The notes below the pieces were generated by a model. It made no database searches and had not been told where the DNA came from. It saw nothing but the letters and a program-made list of their open reading frames with translations. Source: Bugulina stolonifera (lineage: Eukaryota; Bryozoa; Gymnolaemata; Cheilostomatida; Bugulidae). Taken from it: DNA of 64,000 nucleotides. A program made the position numbers and the translations under genes. Position 1 is the first letter of the stretch, and each line of letters opens with the position of its first letter. The stretch is from the NCBI GenBank assembly GCA_935421135.1, contig OW285189.1:8639072-8703071 (forward strand). The letters are read 5' to 3'. Shown here piece after piece: positions 1 through 10,990 of the stretch.

Positions 1-3000
1 GCTGGTTGACAGAGTGACATTCCGCAGTGGCACAAGGGACTTCAGTGTATTCAACTCAGGGGAGGTGGTAGACCCCCGGCCTGTGCTACGTTCCTTCCTT
101 CTCAAGCTGTTACTGAGGTGTGAGCAGAGTGGTGTGGTTCACGAGTATCTAAACCAGATTATCCGCAGCTGGGGAAGAGAAAAAGTCCAGAGTCAAATAC
201 AGACGATGGTCTTACTCATGGATTGCCACAAGGTACTAGTACTACACGTGGTGTCTCTAACTCTGCTTATCATTGTAGGAGCTAAGGCTATTATACATGC
301 AAGCCATGTGTGCAGGTATTGCAACATTCTATACCACCATGCTATATTCAACCTTCCTGGCAAGATAGTCCCACTATGATACATGCATATACGTGTACTA
401 TGATATAACCGCACGCCATACTAACCCCAATGTACAGCTGTATGAAATATTGGATGTACAGATTCATGTAAACACACAAAGGCTCCCTATCTGTTGTACC
501 ATATTTGAATTACCTCACCATGTTCTCCGCTATTGCAGGACCTTCATGAAGTACAACATGGACCCACTGAGCTGAGTCAACTTCTCACTGATAAGTTTAC
601 TGACTTCATCAGTCAGCGAGTTGATGAACCATCTGTGGATATGCTGACTACCCTGTCAGAGCTGCAGTCTGTGCTCAGTCAGGTCGTTGAACTTTTGACC
701 TCTCAGTCAGAGTGCCTTACTGGCACTCTACTGCTCCTTGAGAACTCATTGAAGGACTTCCTTGAAAGAGCCAATGAGGTGAAGAATCCACAGCCAAGGT
801 GAGGAGGCTTATGTCGCTATGTGCTTATATGCAAATATGATGTTTTAAGTGTGTTTATTGCACAGATTTTATTAATTTTGTTCCAATAATTGTGCATATC
901 ACACAAATCTTGTTAAATAGTTTGGTTTCTTTCCTAATATGCTTATTAAGGTGTTTGCTTCTCCAGTACAATATGTGCTCAAGTCTCGTGGTGTGCACAG
1001 CATATAGAGAACACTGGCAACTACTAGTACGTACTAATATACACATTACATACATGTATATATATATATACGTGTATATTACTGTATTACATACTTGCTT
1101 GCACCCTACAGCTATCTGCTAGTGCGTCAGCTGCTCTGTACGACTGGAGAGAGCTACCTGAAGGACCTCACTAACACCAGACAGAACTATCTGGTGGCTG
1201 ACAAAATCAGGTCTGGTCTGGAATCATTCACCGTGCCAGATGTTCTGGCGGTATACGGAGGTGAACAGTACCCTCTTGCCAAGGCCAAGCTGGACTATGT
1301 GATAGAGCACTCCGGGGATCAGATACACATGTCTAAAGGAATCAACGACTTTAAAGGGGTGAGCAACACATCCTAAACACCTGTCCTGTTCTCTCGGGGT
1401 TTACATTTCACACCGAGTTATAGATAAGTTGACAGAGAAGTTTGTTAAGAGGATGTCTGTTAATTTAGCATATCCACTGAATAACAAATTTTCTCATTAT
1501 TGTTTTGTTAGCCATACTTATGCTTATCTCTCTCTCTGTTCTCCTTACCAAACCATATTTATATTTTGGAGTCTGCGCTATGATATTTACAGTCTAAACA
1601 ATAACCTAAGTTATTTGTATACAGGAAGTCCCCACAGACGAGTGCCTGATGCTGCAGATTCTCTTTACCAGAATTACGAGAACGTTTGCCCAGAAAGTGT
1701 GTGTACCGCAAGATGTGTGCGTTTGTCTTATGGAGGTACTCACCTACCACATGCCTTTAAACAGGAAGGTAAGCCTATACAAACAGACTGCCACATAAAT
1801 ATTTTTTCATAAATTTTGCACTACATGATAATAATTTTTAAGATATGGAAAAGTTGCCCGATGTATAACTCCGTGTATTATCCTCTGGACCCCACATGAT
1901 GGCCTGTACGCCTCAGTAGGTATATGTACAGGCACATATTCTGTATGTTGTATTCTTCTTGAATAGGACTATGCGTTGCTTGGGTATATGCATATGAAGG
2001 CGTAGGTAATAGCTCGTTATGATCTACAGCGTATCGTCTGTGTGTTTAGCGTCTGATGGAGATGATGATGTTTGAAGAGACGCTGCCCAAAGAGATGTCT
2101 GTCTCTCAGTCTAAGGGAATCAACCTGTGTATGCTGGTGCTCAGTCTATTCAGTTGTATGACATCACAGAAAGATATGGCCGATATCAACCCTCTTGCTG
2201 AGATTATTACCAACCCAATAGTTGGCCATGTAAGTAGTCAGTCCACTGTATAGCCCACTTATATTCTGTATTCATTTTCAACAGTCCAGGTGATAATCTA
2301 ATACCCTCTCTGTATATATGACACGTAGAACCTCTACTTACAAATTAATCTGTACCTTATTTATGGACCCTTCCTGTGTTTTACACTACTCAGGGCATTT
2401 ATTTTATACTGTGTAGATACATTTCATACCAACTATGGCAGACAACCAATACGAGATTCACCAGGAAGTCATAAGGAAAGCTTTGCAGACGACCAACGAG
2501 AACCCTGTAGCATACCGTAAGTTCTACCAGCTGGGTATACTGAGTACTGACGTACCTGACATGTACTGAGTACTGACGTACCTGACATGTACTGAGTACT
2601 GACGTACCTGACATGTACCGAGTACTGACGTACCTGACATGTACTGAGTACTGACGTACCTGTCATGTACTGAGTACTGACGTACCTGACATGTACTGAG
2701 TACTGACGTACCTGTCATGTACTGAGGGCTATGTTTCATGGCATGATATATACATGTACATTATATTATCTCTTTCATCCACTGTCCATTATTGTTAGTT
2801 TTACTTAGCAGGAGAGGCAAGGGAACAATTTTCTCCGCAGGCAGTAAAATATTAAAATACATTTTACATGTACATGTAGTATCAAGAGTTGTCTATCTTT
2901 AAAGTTCATAGAGATATAATGTTGTTGTTTGTCCTGAGGTACTTTGTATAATGTGAGCAGTGGATGTAGTTACTTGCATATTTATATTTATCTGTTGTAG

Positions 3001-6000
3001 GCTGTCCTAATGGTCACCCATATATCATAGGAAATGTAAGTATATACATGTGTATGTATCTGTGTGTGTTCTTGTACATGACTAATTAGTGACAGTTATC
3101 TTCATGACATAGTTTCATCTGAAGGGCCAAATAGAATCACAATAACAATATATTACTCCTCTCTTTCAGTTGAACTTTTTTCCTATTTATGTTTTTAATT
3201 ACATGTAGGCTCATACAATCATGTGTATTATGCATTATGTTTACAGTGTGGTAGACCGTACACGCTGGCCACATGCCATGTATGTGGTGCTCAAATAGGA
3301 GGTCAAGCGCACACAGCTGCTGCTGGTAACCAAGCTTTGGCAAATGATGACAGGTAAGGTAGCTCATGGCAGCTACACCCCACTGAGCTGTCATATTAAC
3401 ACTTCCATATTTTATTTTGGGCGTAACACTAGTGACTATTATCTGTGACCTTTACCTCTGTTGTATGTTGTAGTGCTGCCCAGAGCCGTCCGGGACACAT
3501 TCTAGGGCGGCAGACGTCTCGACAAGAGGCTGCCCCTGAGAGAGAGCTGTCAAGTCTATCATGTGCTGTGTTGAGATGCCTCACTCATCTGTCTATGTTC
3601 ACTGGATCTCTCTTCGGTAAATCCTGGGTAGGTAAAGCATTTGTTTCTCCAGCCATCATCTATTACCATAGAAACCTTTACATTCGTATGCACAGAGTTT
3701 TCGCTGTTACTGATTGGTGAGCCTGCTAGCGATTACCCTCTTTAGTAGTAACACCTGTCTGTTAATCTTCAACTGTGCACACATGTGTGTTAAATTGCAG
3801 ATACTAAAGTTCCTGCAGCATTGGCAACATACCAAGATCTCAAAGGATTAGTCTGCAAATTCAATTGGCTACTTATTGCAGTTTTCACATTTAAAACACT
3901 GCTGTAATCGATGCCTTTGTTCCATTTGCAATTTCTTCCTCCTATTGTTAATAAATGAGTATTGCCATTTACTTGTACATCATACATGTAGTTGTTATAC
4001 TGTAGATATTTAAAATGATACGACCTGCCTTGGTACGACATGATGATGTCCATCCCTTCCTTGAGGCTCACATACAGTTAGATCTACAGCAGATATCTCA
4101 GTGCTGTGCTGAGAGTATAGACGACTCTATTCTGCTTATTCATGATGTCATCAACAGGATGAAACGAGGTGAGTCATATCCTGACTAATGCATGTATATC
4201 CTGCTCACCTTATCAATTCACGCGGATAAGTTATTTGCTATTCACAATTGGCTGCAAAGTCGAATATTAGTAGCTGTCACAATTCAACAAATTAAGTAAT
4301 CTTTCAATAACTTGCCAGCTCTGCTTTTCAATGGCCAATTTGTTGTGAATACTAAAGGTCGCAAATCACTGGCAACATTCCAAGATACCAATAATGTTGT
4401 TGGTGACTATACAGTGTATGACCTGCTCGTTAGTATGCTATGACAATGTAGTACATCTTCCATATGGTTTGTTGGATGTACATTTGGAAACTAAGACAAT
4501 AGGGACATTCATTGCATGCAAGCATATGGCCACCTCATATGATAACGAACTTGTGTCACATTATTAACATGAATCCACTAGTCAGAAACTCAAAATTCTA
4601 GGTCTAGGTAACAGTGGACTAACTACCTTTTATATCACTAACATCCGATCGGTTATCTGCTATGGTGCACCAGCATGGTTTAGCCTCCTCTCGAATCATG
4701 ACTAAATGAAGCTGGAATCGATCCAGAGAGCGGCTACCAAAGTGATACTACCAGATAAGGAATACACCGACAGATTAAAAACTTTAGATATGCCTTCACT
4801 AACTGATTTTTTATTTAAACTATGTGCCAACCATTTTAAGTTCATCTGGGAAGAAACAACACACCCGCTTCATAAAAGACTACCTCTAACCTCCAAATAT
4901 AGCTCCATCAGAACATCTACCAGAACAAATATTCCTTTTTATCCAAAAAAATGTCGAGCCGAGAAAAGATCAAACAGTTTTTTTAATTATTTTACTACAT
5001 TTTATAATAACAATTTTATGTACAAAGGTTGATCTATTTTTAATTTTTATTGTAAACATTTCATTTCTGACCGATTGCGGTACTTTTGAGTGTAGATAAA
5101 AATAAAATAATAAATACTAAATACATCATTTAGCTTGGGTATTTTTGTAATGCATGTATACTTGAATAGAAATAGATGATATAGACTCATTGCATGTTTA
5201 TTCCAGCCACACATATTGGTGCGAATGTTACGCTGGAGACTATAGAAGGAAGGAGAGAATGGGAGAGGGAGTTTGATATCAAGTATATCCAGCCAGTGTT
5301 TGAAAATAAGGTAATAGTAAGGAGTATATCCAGCCAGTGTTTGAGAATAAGGTAATAGTAAGGAGTATATCCAGCCAGTGTTTGAGAATAAGGTAATAGT
5401 AAGGAGTATATCCAGCCAGTGTTTGAGAATAAGGTAATAGTAAGGAGTATATCTAGCCACTAGATGTCACCCAATATCACTTTTTATCAACAAATACTTA
5501 TCTGTTACCATGCTACACTGCTCACATTCAATATACTCAGTATTCACACCACTAGCATGTTTACAGAAAGCCAGGCTTGCGTTCATTCATAATGCCATGA
5601 AGACCTCACAGTCTACAGATATCAGACAGGTACTGACCACTGAGACCCACTCTTTACCCAGGGGTGACATTCTTACCACACCTGGTCTGTGGGCATACAG
5701 ACGACCTTTGACCTTGCCTGCTGTGCAGAATATCCTGACATCTGATGGGAGGGTAAGCACATATTCACTACACGTGTACATACTCACTTGCTCTCATTTG
5801 ATTGTCTATCAGAGACTCCTGTGAGTTCATGATGATTTTACTCAATGTTATAATCATGTTCACATTAGTCATCCGTCAGCGTCATGTGACTCATTGCGCT
5901 AGTCATGACTCATTGATATTGGTGGTTCACCTTCTGTCTGACACATTATACATTTATATTATGCACATGTGTTGTCATTACAGAGCTGCCCTCGGCTGTG

Positions 6001-9000
6001 TGACATGGTGAACAACTCACAGAGACTGTTGGCCCTCAGGCACCTCCCTGATCTACTGAGTTTACTAAGGGTGATGAATGAACAGTTCCACAGTAAGTTC
6101 AGCAGAGCCAAGGCTGAGGCGCTCACTATCAGAGACTTCTGTGACCAGTATGCCACTGAGGCCAACAATCTCCGCCAGCTTACGGACAGCTATCTCAAGA
6201 GCTGGAACCTTATGCTTCAGTCGACAAGCAGTGAGTTAGAACTCTGTTACTTAAATATGTTATCCTGACTTGTTCTCTCTCTGTTCAGAAGTTGTGCTCT
6301 CTCCGTTCAGAAGGTGCGCTCTCTCCGTTCAGAAGTTGTACTCTCTCTGTTCGAGAGTTTTTCTCTCTATTTAGGAGTTGTGTTTTTTGTCATTGGAAAT
6401 CCATATCTAAAATTTGATGTATATAAATCAATATACACAAAGTCATTGGAGGATTACTATTTGTAGCGATTAATATTTTAGCATAGTCTAGCAACCTCAA
6501 AATTTTTTATTCATTTAGATACATCTGCTATGTATGTATTGTGATGGTACAGGACATTTGTATACGACCCCAACTCCCGGACGAAGCTCCACCGCACCCT
6601 AAGTGCCTAGTAGTTGTTACAGCGCTACTCATCTGACACTAACATTCTCATAATTAGTGTTCGTATACTTACCTTCAACTGCATTGCATGTTCAAACCAC
6701 TTAATTACCGTCTATATACATGTCTCCATGTGTTTATGCTCATTTCTTATTCATGTATTTTACTATATGTTATTGTACATAGTTACATGAATGTTACTAA
6801 GTCTTTTTTATGCCTTTTATACCCATGTACAGAGGCCCGACCTCTCAGAATCCATTGATATTCATTTTGTACATGAATTGGACCATTTTAAGCAACTTTT
6901 GTAAAACCCGACCTATTTTGGGTCGGCCGTCGGGCTTCCGGCGGCCATCTTGTTGCGCAACTTCCGGACGACCACACGTCGTCTTTTCCCGACGTCACGT
7001 CGGCCGGAAGTCCTTATACTATATAAAGGGCATTGTTTTACTGTTCATTGTCTCAGTCTTCACTTGGCTTTCAATAAAGACACATCTATACTTGATACAG
7101 AGATCTTCACTTCCTTTTGCCAGGTCATTCGCTTAGCGAACTGCCTACTAGGTCGGATCTTTCTCTTTCATTGTATAGTCTGAAGGTCGGACTTGAGATC
7201 AGATGGGTCGTCTTTGGTAGTATTTGGGCTACTGAGACCGCTCGATCTTTCATGTAATGCGAAGTCCTATTACCACTCATAGGCACTTCATTTCTGGGTC
7301 GATAGTCGTCCAAGGACGACCGCACCAAAACACAGAAACCATTACAGTATTATGTTGCATACTTGTTCCATTGATGACATGGATGATGTACTGGTAGATT
7401 CATTGGGAAAGCCAAATACCCTCGCTGACTCCCATAATAGGGTCTTCGCTGACAAAGATTTTATCAAGCCTCCTCGTTATTTATCTTTCTGTGTGTTTTG
7501 TAGAGAGTGTAATGGTCAGTATTGTCTACATGGACATTGACTCACCACTCTCCCAGCTGTTATATGACAAGCACCCTCCTCGATCTGCCAACCGTGCCGA
7601 GAACAAGGCCCCACCTCCTCTCCAGCTCATCAACTTCCTAGTGGAAACGCATAACAAGTTGTTAGCCTTTGATGATGAGAGGTATGACTTGAGGCTGTTT
7701 AAATCTAGCGTAGCAGTAATGGTGGCTTTGGTGAAGCCACATGTAAACACTACATGTACATTTCAGATAGCACTGAAATACTCTGCCAAAATAGCTCTAT
7801 AATCATTTCTTCCGTAGTAGCGTGAACTTTATAATAGTATCATTTTTGGCTAAAGGTAATCGATTGCAGCGAATAGTTCATTTAATGATGACATTGTAGA
7901 CCTTCTATCAAGCTGTCAGCAATCAACAACTCCAATATGATTAGCCTAGCCAGTACAGATGAGATACTTGACCTTATACTAACTCACAGCGAGTATGAGC
8001 TGAGGGAGACAACTGCCATCACATACAACTGGCCAGCTATAGAGAGAGAAGTACTACACAGATATATCAGTAACAAACCAAGGATTGAATTCAGTAGAGA
8101 TCAACTACCATGTTATGTCTACCAGGAAGATTTTAATTTACACAATCAGATGCAGGCGATCAGTGACAGTCAGGTGAGTGGAAGGTGGAGTGTCAGTCAG
8201 TAAATAGAGAATGATGTGTCAGTGTGTGGCACCTGTCATAGATGTCAGTAAGTAGAGAATGATGTGTCAGTGTGTGACACCTGTCATAGATGTCAGTTAG
8301 TAAATAGAGAATGGTGTGTTGGTGTGTGACACCTGCCATGGATGTCAGTCATACAGTAGGTAGTGTTACTGAATGGCGTTCTTGTTAAACCTATTGATTA
8401 CTGTATAGATTATATATGGCGGTGTGTCAGTAAGTGGTGCCTGCCATAAATATCTGATGGGAACCTGTTATATAGAGTCTTAAATTGTGACACCTGTCAT
8501 AGATATTTTGAGCATGTGTGGTACCTGCACATTATTCACTTTCATTGCACAGGTCTCCAGTATATGAGAATTGGAATTAGTGTACTCTGTAAATCAACTT
8601 TGTTAAATCCGACCATCTGCATTAACCTTATAAATGAACGTATACCTACATGTACACGTATACATGACATCATATACACGTATACATGACATCATATACA
8701 CGTATACATGACATCACATACACGTATACATGACATCATATACACGTATACATGACATCATGTACACGTATACATGACATCATATACACGTATACATGAC
8801 ATCATGTACACGTATACATGACATCATATACACGTATACATGACATCATATACATGTATATAGTCTTCACCACATCACCTACTACTATTGTCTACTTTAC
8901 AACTCATAGGAAAGATTGAGTGAGGAGATGCAGGAGTCCATCACCAATACTCTCCCACAGCGAGTACCAGTGCTGACGGCATATCTTAGAGAGTTGAAGG

Positions 9001-10271
9001 TCATCATCAACTTCCTGTCAGTCACACCTTATAACCAGGGAGAACAATCTCTCGGTGAATATATGACAGCTACTTTTGGCAAGGAGCCAGAGTACATATC
9101 AAATGAGATCAAAGTAAAACATGTCAAACATGTCTGGTTGTTGGTGAAGTACGCACAGACAGACCTGCTGATGAGACAGCATCAGGTTAGTTGTGTAATA
9201 ACTCCTAGTCTCTTGGGCTATTTAATTACTTTCCAATTTTTATGGGTAATTTTGCAAATTATAATCTTCATCAGTCAACCGGAGAAGATGTACCTATAGG
9301 TGACTCGTGTTTTGTAGGAACCCTTTGATGACCTCTCTCCCGAATACCGTGATGATCTGAACCACGCGATTGCGGCTGAGCTCAATGATCACTTCAGATT
9401 TAATAGCCCGAGGACCAAGAAGTTTTTACTTCAGCTGTTTGAGTTCATTGTTCTTGGCCTGAATAAAGCTGCAATGGCCCAAGAAGTCGAGAACCCTGAA
9501 AGAAGGTGAGCTCTGCTATGCTTTTCTGTTTCTTGTATCTCTTCCTGACTTACAAGGTGAAGCAAACTACTGTTCCATGGAAACTATTATTATCCATATA
9601 ATTATCTGTTGATTTTTAAAATTACCATGGACCTCTGCTTTACCATGAAAAAGATGGTGATTGCTTATCTAAACACTGTATTGGTGGCTTTATACATGAC
9701 CAACCACTCATACAACCAGAGCACAAACTAAGGAAAACATAGCTCTGCACAGCAGCAACAAGTAAATTGCTACCAATAATAGAACGAGCACATACGACCA
9801 TTTAGGGGTTTTATAACGCGGCCATTTTGTAATGGTACAGAGGAAGGAAATGTAATAACTTGAAATTGAGCAAATTTAAATAGTTTGAAAGCGTTAAAAA
9901 AACTTACCGGGCTTATGCTCCTCGGTGTGACCAGCCCCTTGCAGCTCCCACTGCCAGGTGCCAGTGCTGGCCAACTCCCTGTTTTAGAAGCTTTAGTGTC
10001 GGGAAATTCACTATAACTGTACCTGTGTGTGGCTTGGTACTCCTAGTGCACGCTGACTAATTAATTGAACTACTGTGTAGTGACCAGTATGTTCTCATCT
10101 TTTAGCATTGATGAGGCTATAAAGAACTACATTATGAAGAGTGTACCTGATGAGATTGAAGCATACCAACTACTTCAGGATTTGCCTCCCCTAGCTCAGA
10201 TGTTAACTGTCAAACATGCATCAAGAATGTGGGCTTATATTTGGATACGATATACAGCTAAACCTGTGTAA
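1..10271 (+). CDS. RNF213-like: RNF213-like E3 ubiquitin ligase, C-terminal part (18 exons, 5' end outside window)
   Basis: I see about 1,080 codons in 18 phase-consistent exons: 2-232, 539-798, 1112-1358, 1625-1768, 2050-2229, 2417-2516, 3001-3035, 3247-3353, 3474-3627, 4006-4168, 5207-5310, 5567-5752, 5984-6230, 7504-7681, 7900-8173, 8910-9185, 9318-9505 and 10106-10271 (TAA). Every intron begins GT and ends AG. The diagnostic part is the RZ-type zinc finger encoded by exons 6-8: CPNGHPYIIGN, then CGRPYTLATCHVCGAQIGG, preceded by FIPTM. This is the signature of RNF213 (mysterin) and ZNFX1. The following RPGHILG and helical C-terminal region fit RNF213 better. In the family this giant AAA+/RING protein ubiquitylates proteins and bacterial lipopolysaccharide and acts in innate immunity and lipid-droplet biology. 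The AAA+ and RING parts must lie upstream of the window. The last exon is weakly conserved and ends inside a minisatellite, so the extreme C-terminus is the least certain part. Confidence 0.88.
2530..2727. repeat. 26-bp minisatellite
   Basis: Seven to eight tandem copies of a 26-bp unit built from GTACTGAGTACTGACG and TACCTGACAT. It begins about 15 bp after the donor site of the 2417-2516 exon. It keeps three minus-strand frames open by repetition; those frames are not genes. Confidence 0.9.
3001..3353 (+). other. RZ-type zinc finger coding exons of the RNF213-like gene
   Basis: Two exons (3001-3035 and 3247-3353) separated by a 211-bp intron encode the RZ finger. Visible candidate zinc ligands are the Cys and His of CPNGH and the Cys residues of CGRPYTLATCHVC. 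In RNF213 this finger is the element linked to ubiquitin transfer to bacterial lipid A; that function is known for the family and only inferred here. A Gln/Ala-rich linker (GGQAHTAAAGNQALANDD) follows it directly. Confidence 0.85.
4560..5032 (+). pseudogene. LINE reverse transcriptase C-terminal fragment
   Basis: This intronic stretch translates as KILGLGNSGLTTFYITNIRS, then VICYGAPAWFSLLS, a stop, then MKLESIQRAATKVILP, with HPLHKRLPLTSKYSSIRTST and a later SFFNYF. The pattern (YGAPAW, LE.IQRAATK.ILP, HPLH..LP, R(T/S).. and SFF) is typical of the end of the reverse-transcriptase ORF of non-LTR retrotransposons of the CR1/Jockey type. An in-frame TAA at about 4702 and the lack of the catalytic region mark it as a dead, 5'-truncated copy. 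No poly(A) tail or target duplication was identified. Confidence 0.75.
5281..5460 (+). repeat. 41-bp tandem repeat that duplicates an exon end and its splice donor
   Basis: Just over four copies of a 41-bp unit. The first copy is the last 30 bases of the exon ending at 5310 (YIQPVFENK, then GTAATA). Each later copy repeats the exon tail, AAG and GTAATAGT, so the intron starts with three to four further copies of the 5' splice site. Confidence 0.88.
6255..6370 (+). repeat. Short tandem repeat of CTCTCTCCGTTCAGAAGTTG units
   Basis: About four degenerate 22-24-bp units, each a pyrimidine run followed by GTTCAG, just after the donor at 6231. Each unit resembles a 3' splice site (polypyrimidine tract plus CAG). 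Confidence 0.75.
6540..7346 (+). mobile_element. Solo LTR related to the retrotransposon at 34584-39794
   Basis: It begins TGTGATGGTAC and ends CCATTACA like the full element's LTRs. It carries the same TATA box (CTATATAAAGGG, about 7019) and AATAAA (7073-7078). It is flanked by the 4-bp direct repeat GTAT (6536-6539 and 7347-7350). No internal region is present, so it is a recombination remnant. At 807 bp it is about 144 bp longer than the 663-bp LTRs, with unrelated sequence in the first part of U3 (about 6552-6790), so it belongs to a sister subfamily. It lies in the intron between the ligase exons 5984-6230 and 7504-7681, in the sense orientation. Confidence 0.93.
8190..8350. repeat. About 55-bp minisatellite, three copies
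   Basis: Three imperfect copies of a unit containing AGTAGAGAATGATGTGTC and GTGACACCTGTCATAGATG follow the donor at 8174. Degenerate pieces (GACACCTGTCATAGATAT) continue to about 8510. Confidence 0.8.
8640..8865. repeat. 22-bp minisatellite
   Basis: About ten head-to-tail copies of ACACGTATACATGACATCAT plus AT, in the intron before the exon at 8910. The unit contains the palindrome ACGTAT/ATACGT. Confidence 0.92.
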
Positions 10272-10375
10272 TACTGGATACGATATACCACTAAACCAGT
10301 GTAATACTGGATACGATATACCACTAAACCAGTGCGATAGTGGATACGATATACCACTAAACCAGTGTAACGCTG
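10240..10375 (+). repeat. 33-bp minisatellite over the stop codon of the RNF213-like gene
   Basis: Four copies of a 33-bp unit with TGGATACGATATACCACTAA and ACCAGTGTAA. The first copy encodes the last residues IWIRYTAKPV and the TAA stop of the ligase gene (10269-10271); the rest fall in the 3' UTR. Confidence 0.85.
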
Positions 10376-10990
10376 TTTAGAACTGTTAACTGTCAAACAT
10401 ATAGTGCTTAACCAGTGAAGTACTGTATAAAACTCTTAAAATATTGTCAGAGTGTAGGTAACTTATATAGTCATCAAAGTGTATTATTTCCATGATATTG
10501 TATTAGCAGTTCCATATTTTTCTTATTAAAATATAATTATTTCTTTTGCTATGTTTTTGCTGGGTTCAAAGATAAGTTGATATTTGTACAAATTATTTAA
10601 AATTTATTGGAAATATGTTAAACATAATACAACAGTGTATCAAAATTGCAATATTGTGTAGTCTGAAGCCCAAGTCAAAGCATACAATAATAAATAGAAC
10701 TAAAATCCATAAAATAAAATCATAGAGATGCTGACCAGAGTTAAACCTTAGAGATATGCTGGTTGCTTGGGCTCAATACAGCAAAAGTTACATCGACACA
10801 ACAGCTCTTTCAATTCAGAGTTGTCCTCTACTACACTTGAAGAGAGGACAACTCTCAATTTTCCAAAACTGGCTACCGGGAAGCGTTTTGATCAGGTAAA
10901 AGTAAACAATAATACCACATGGTGTAAGAGTATTTATAGACAAAATGTCACCCTGCAGAGTTCCTGAATATGACCAATAATGTCGTTAAA
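10272..10990. other. Intergenic space between convergent genes
   Basis: No gene seen. It holds the rest of the 33-bp minisatellite, a candidate polyadenylation signal for the ligase gene (AATAAA at 10689-10694) and a small hairpin (AGAGTTGTCCTCT / AGAGGACAACTCT, about 10818-10856) of the GGAGTTGTC palindrome family. Confidence 0.7.
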
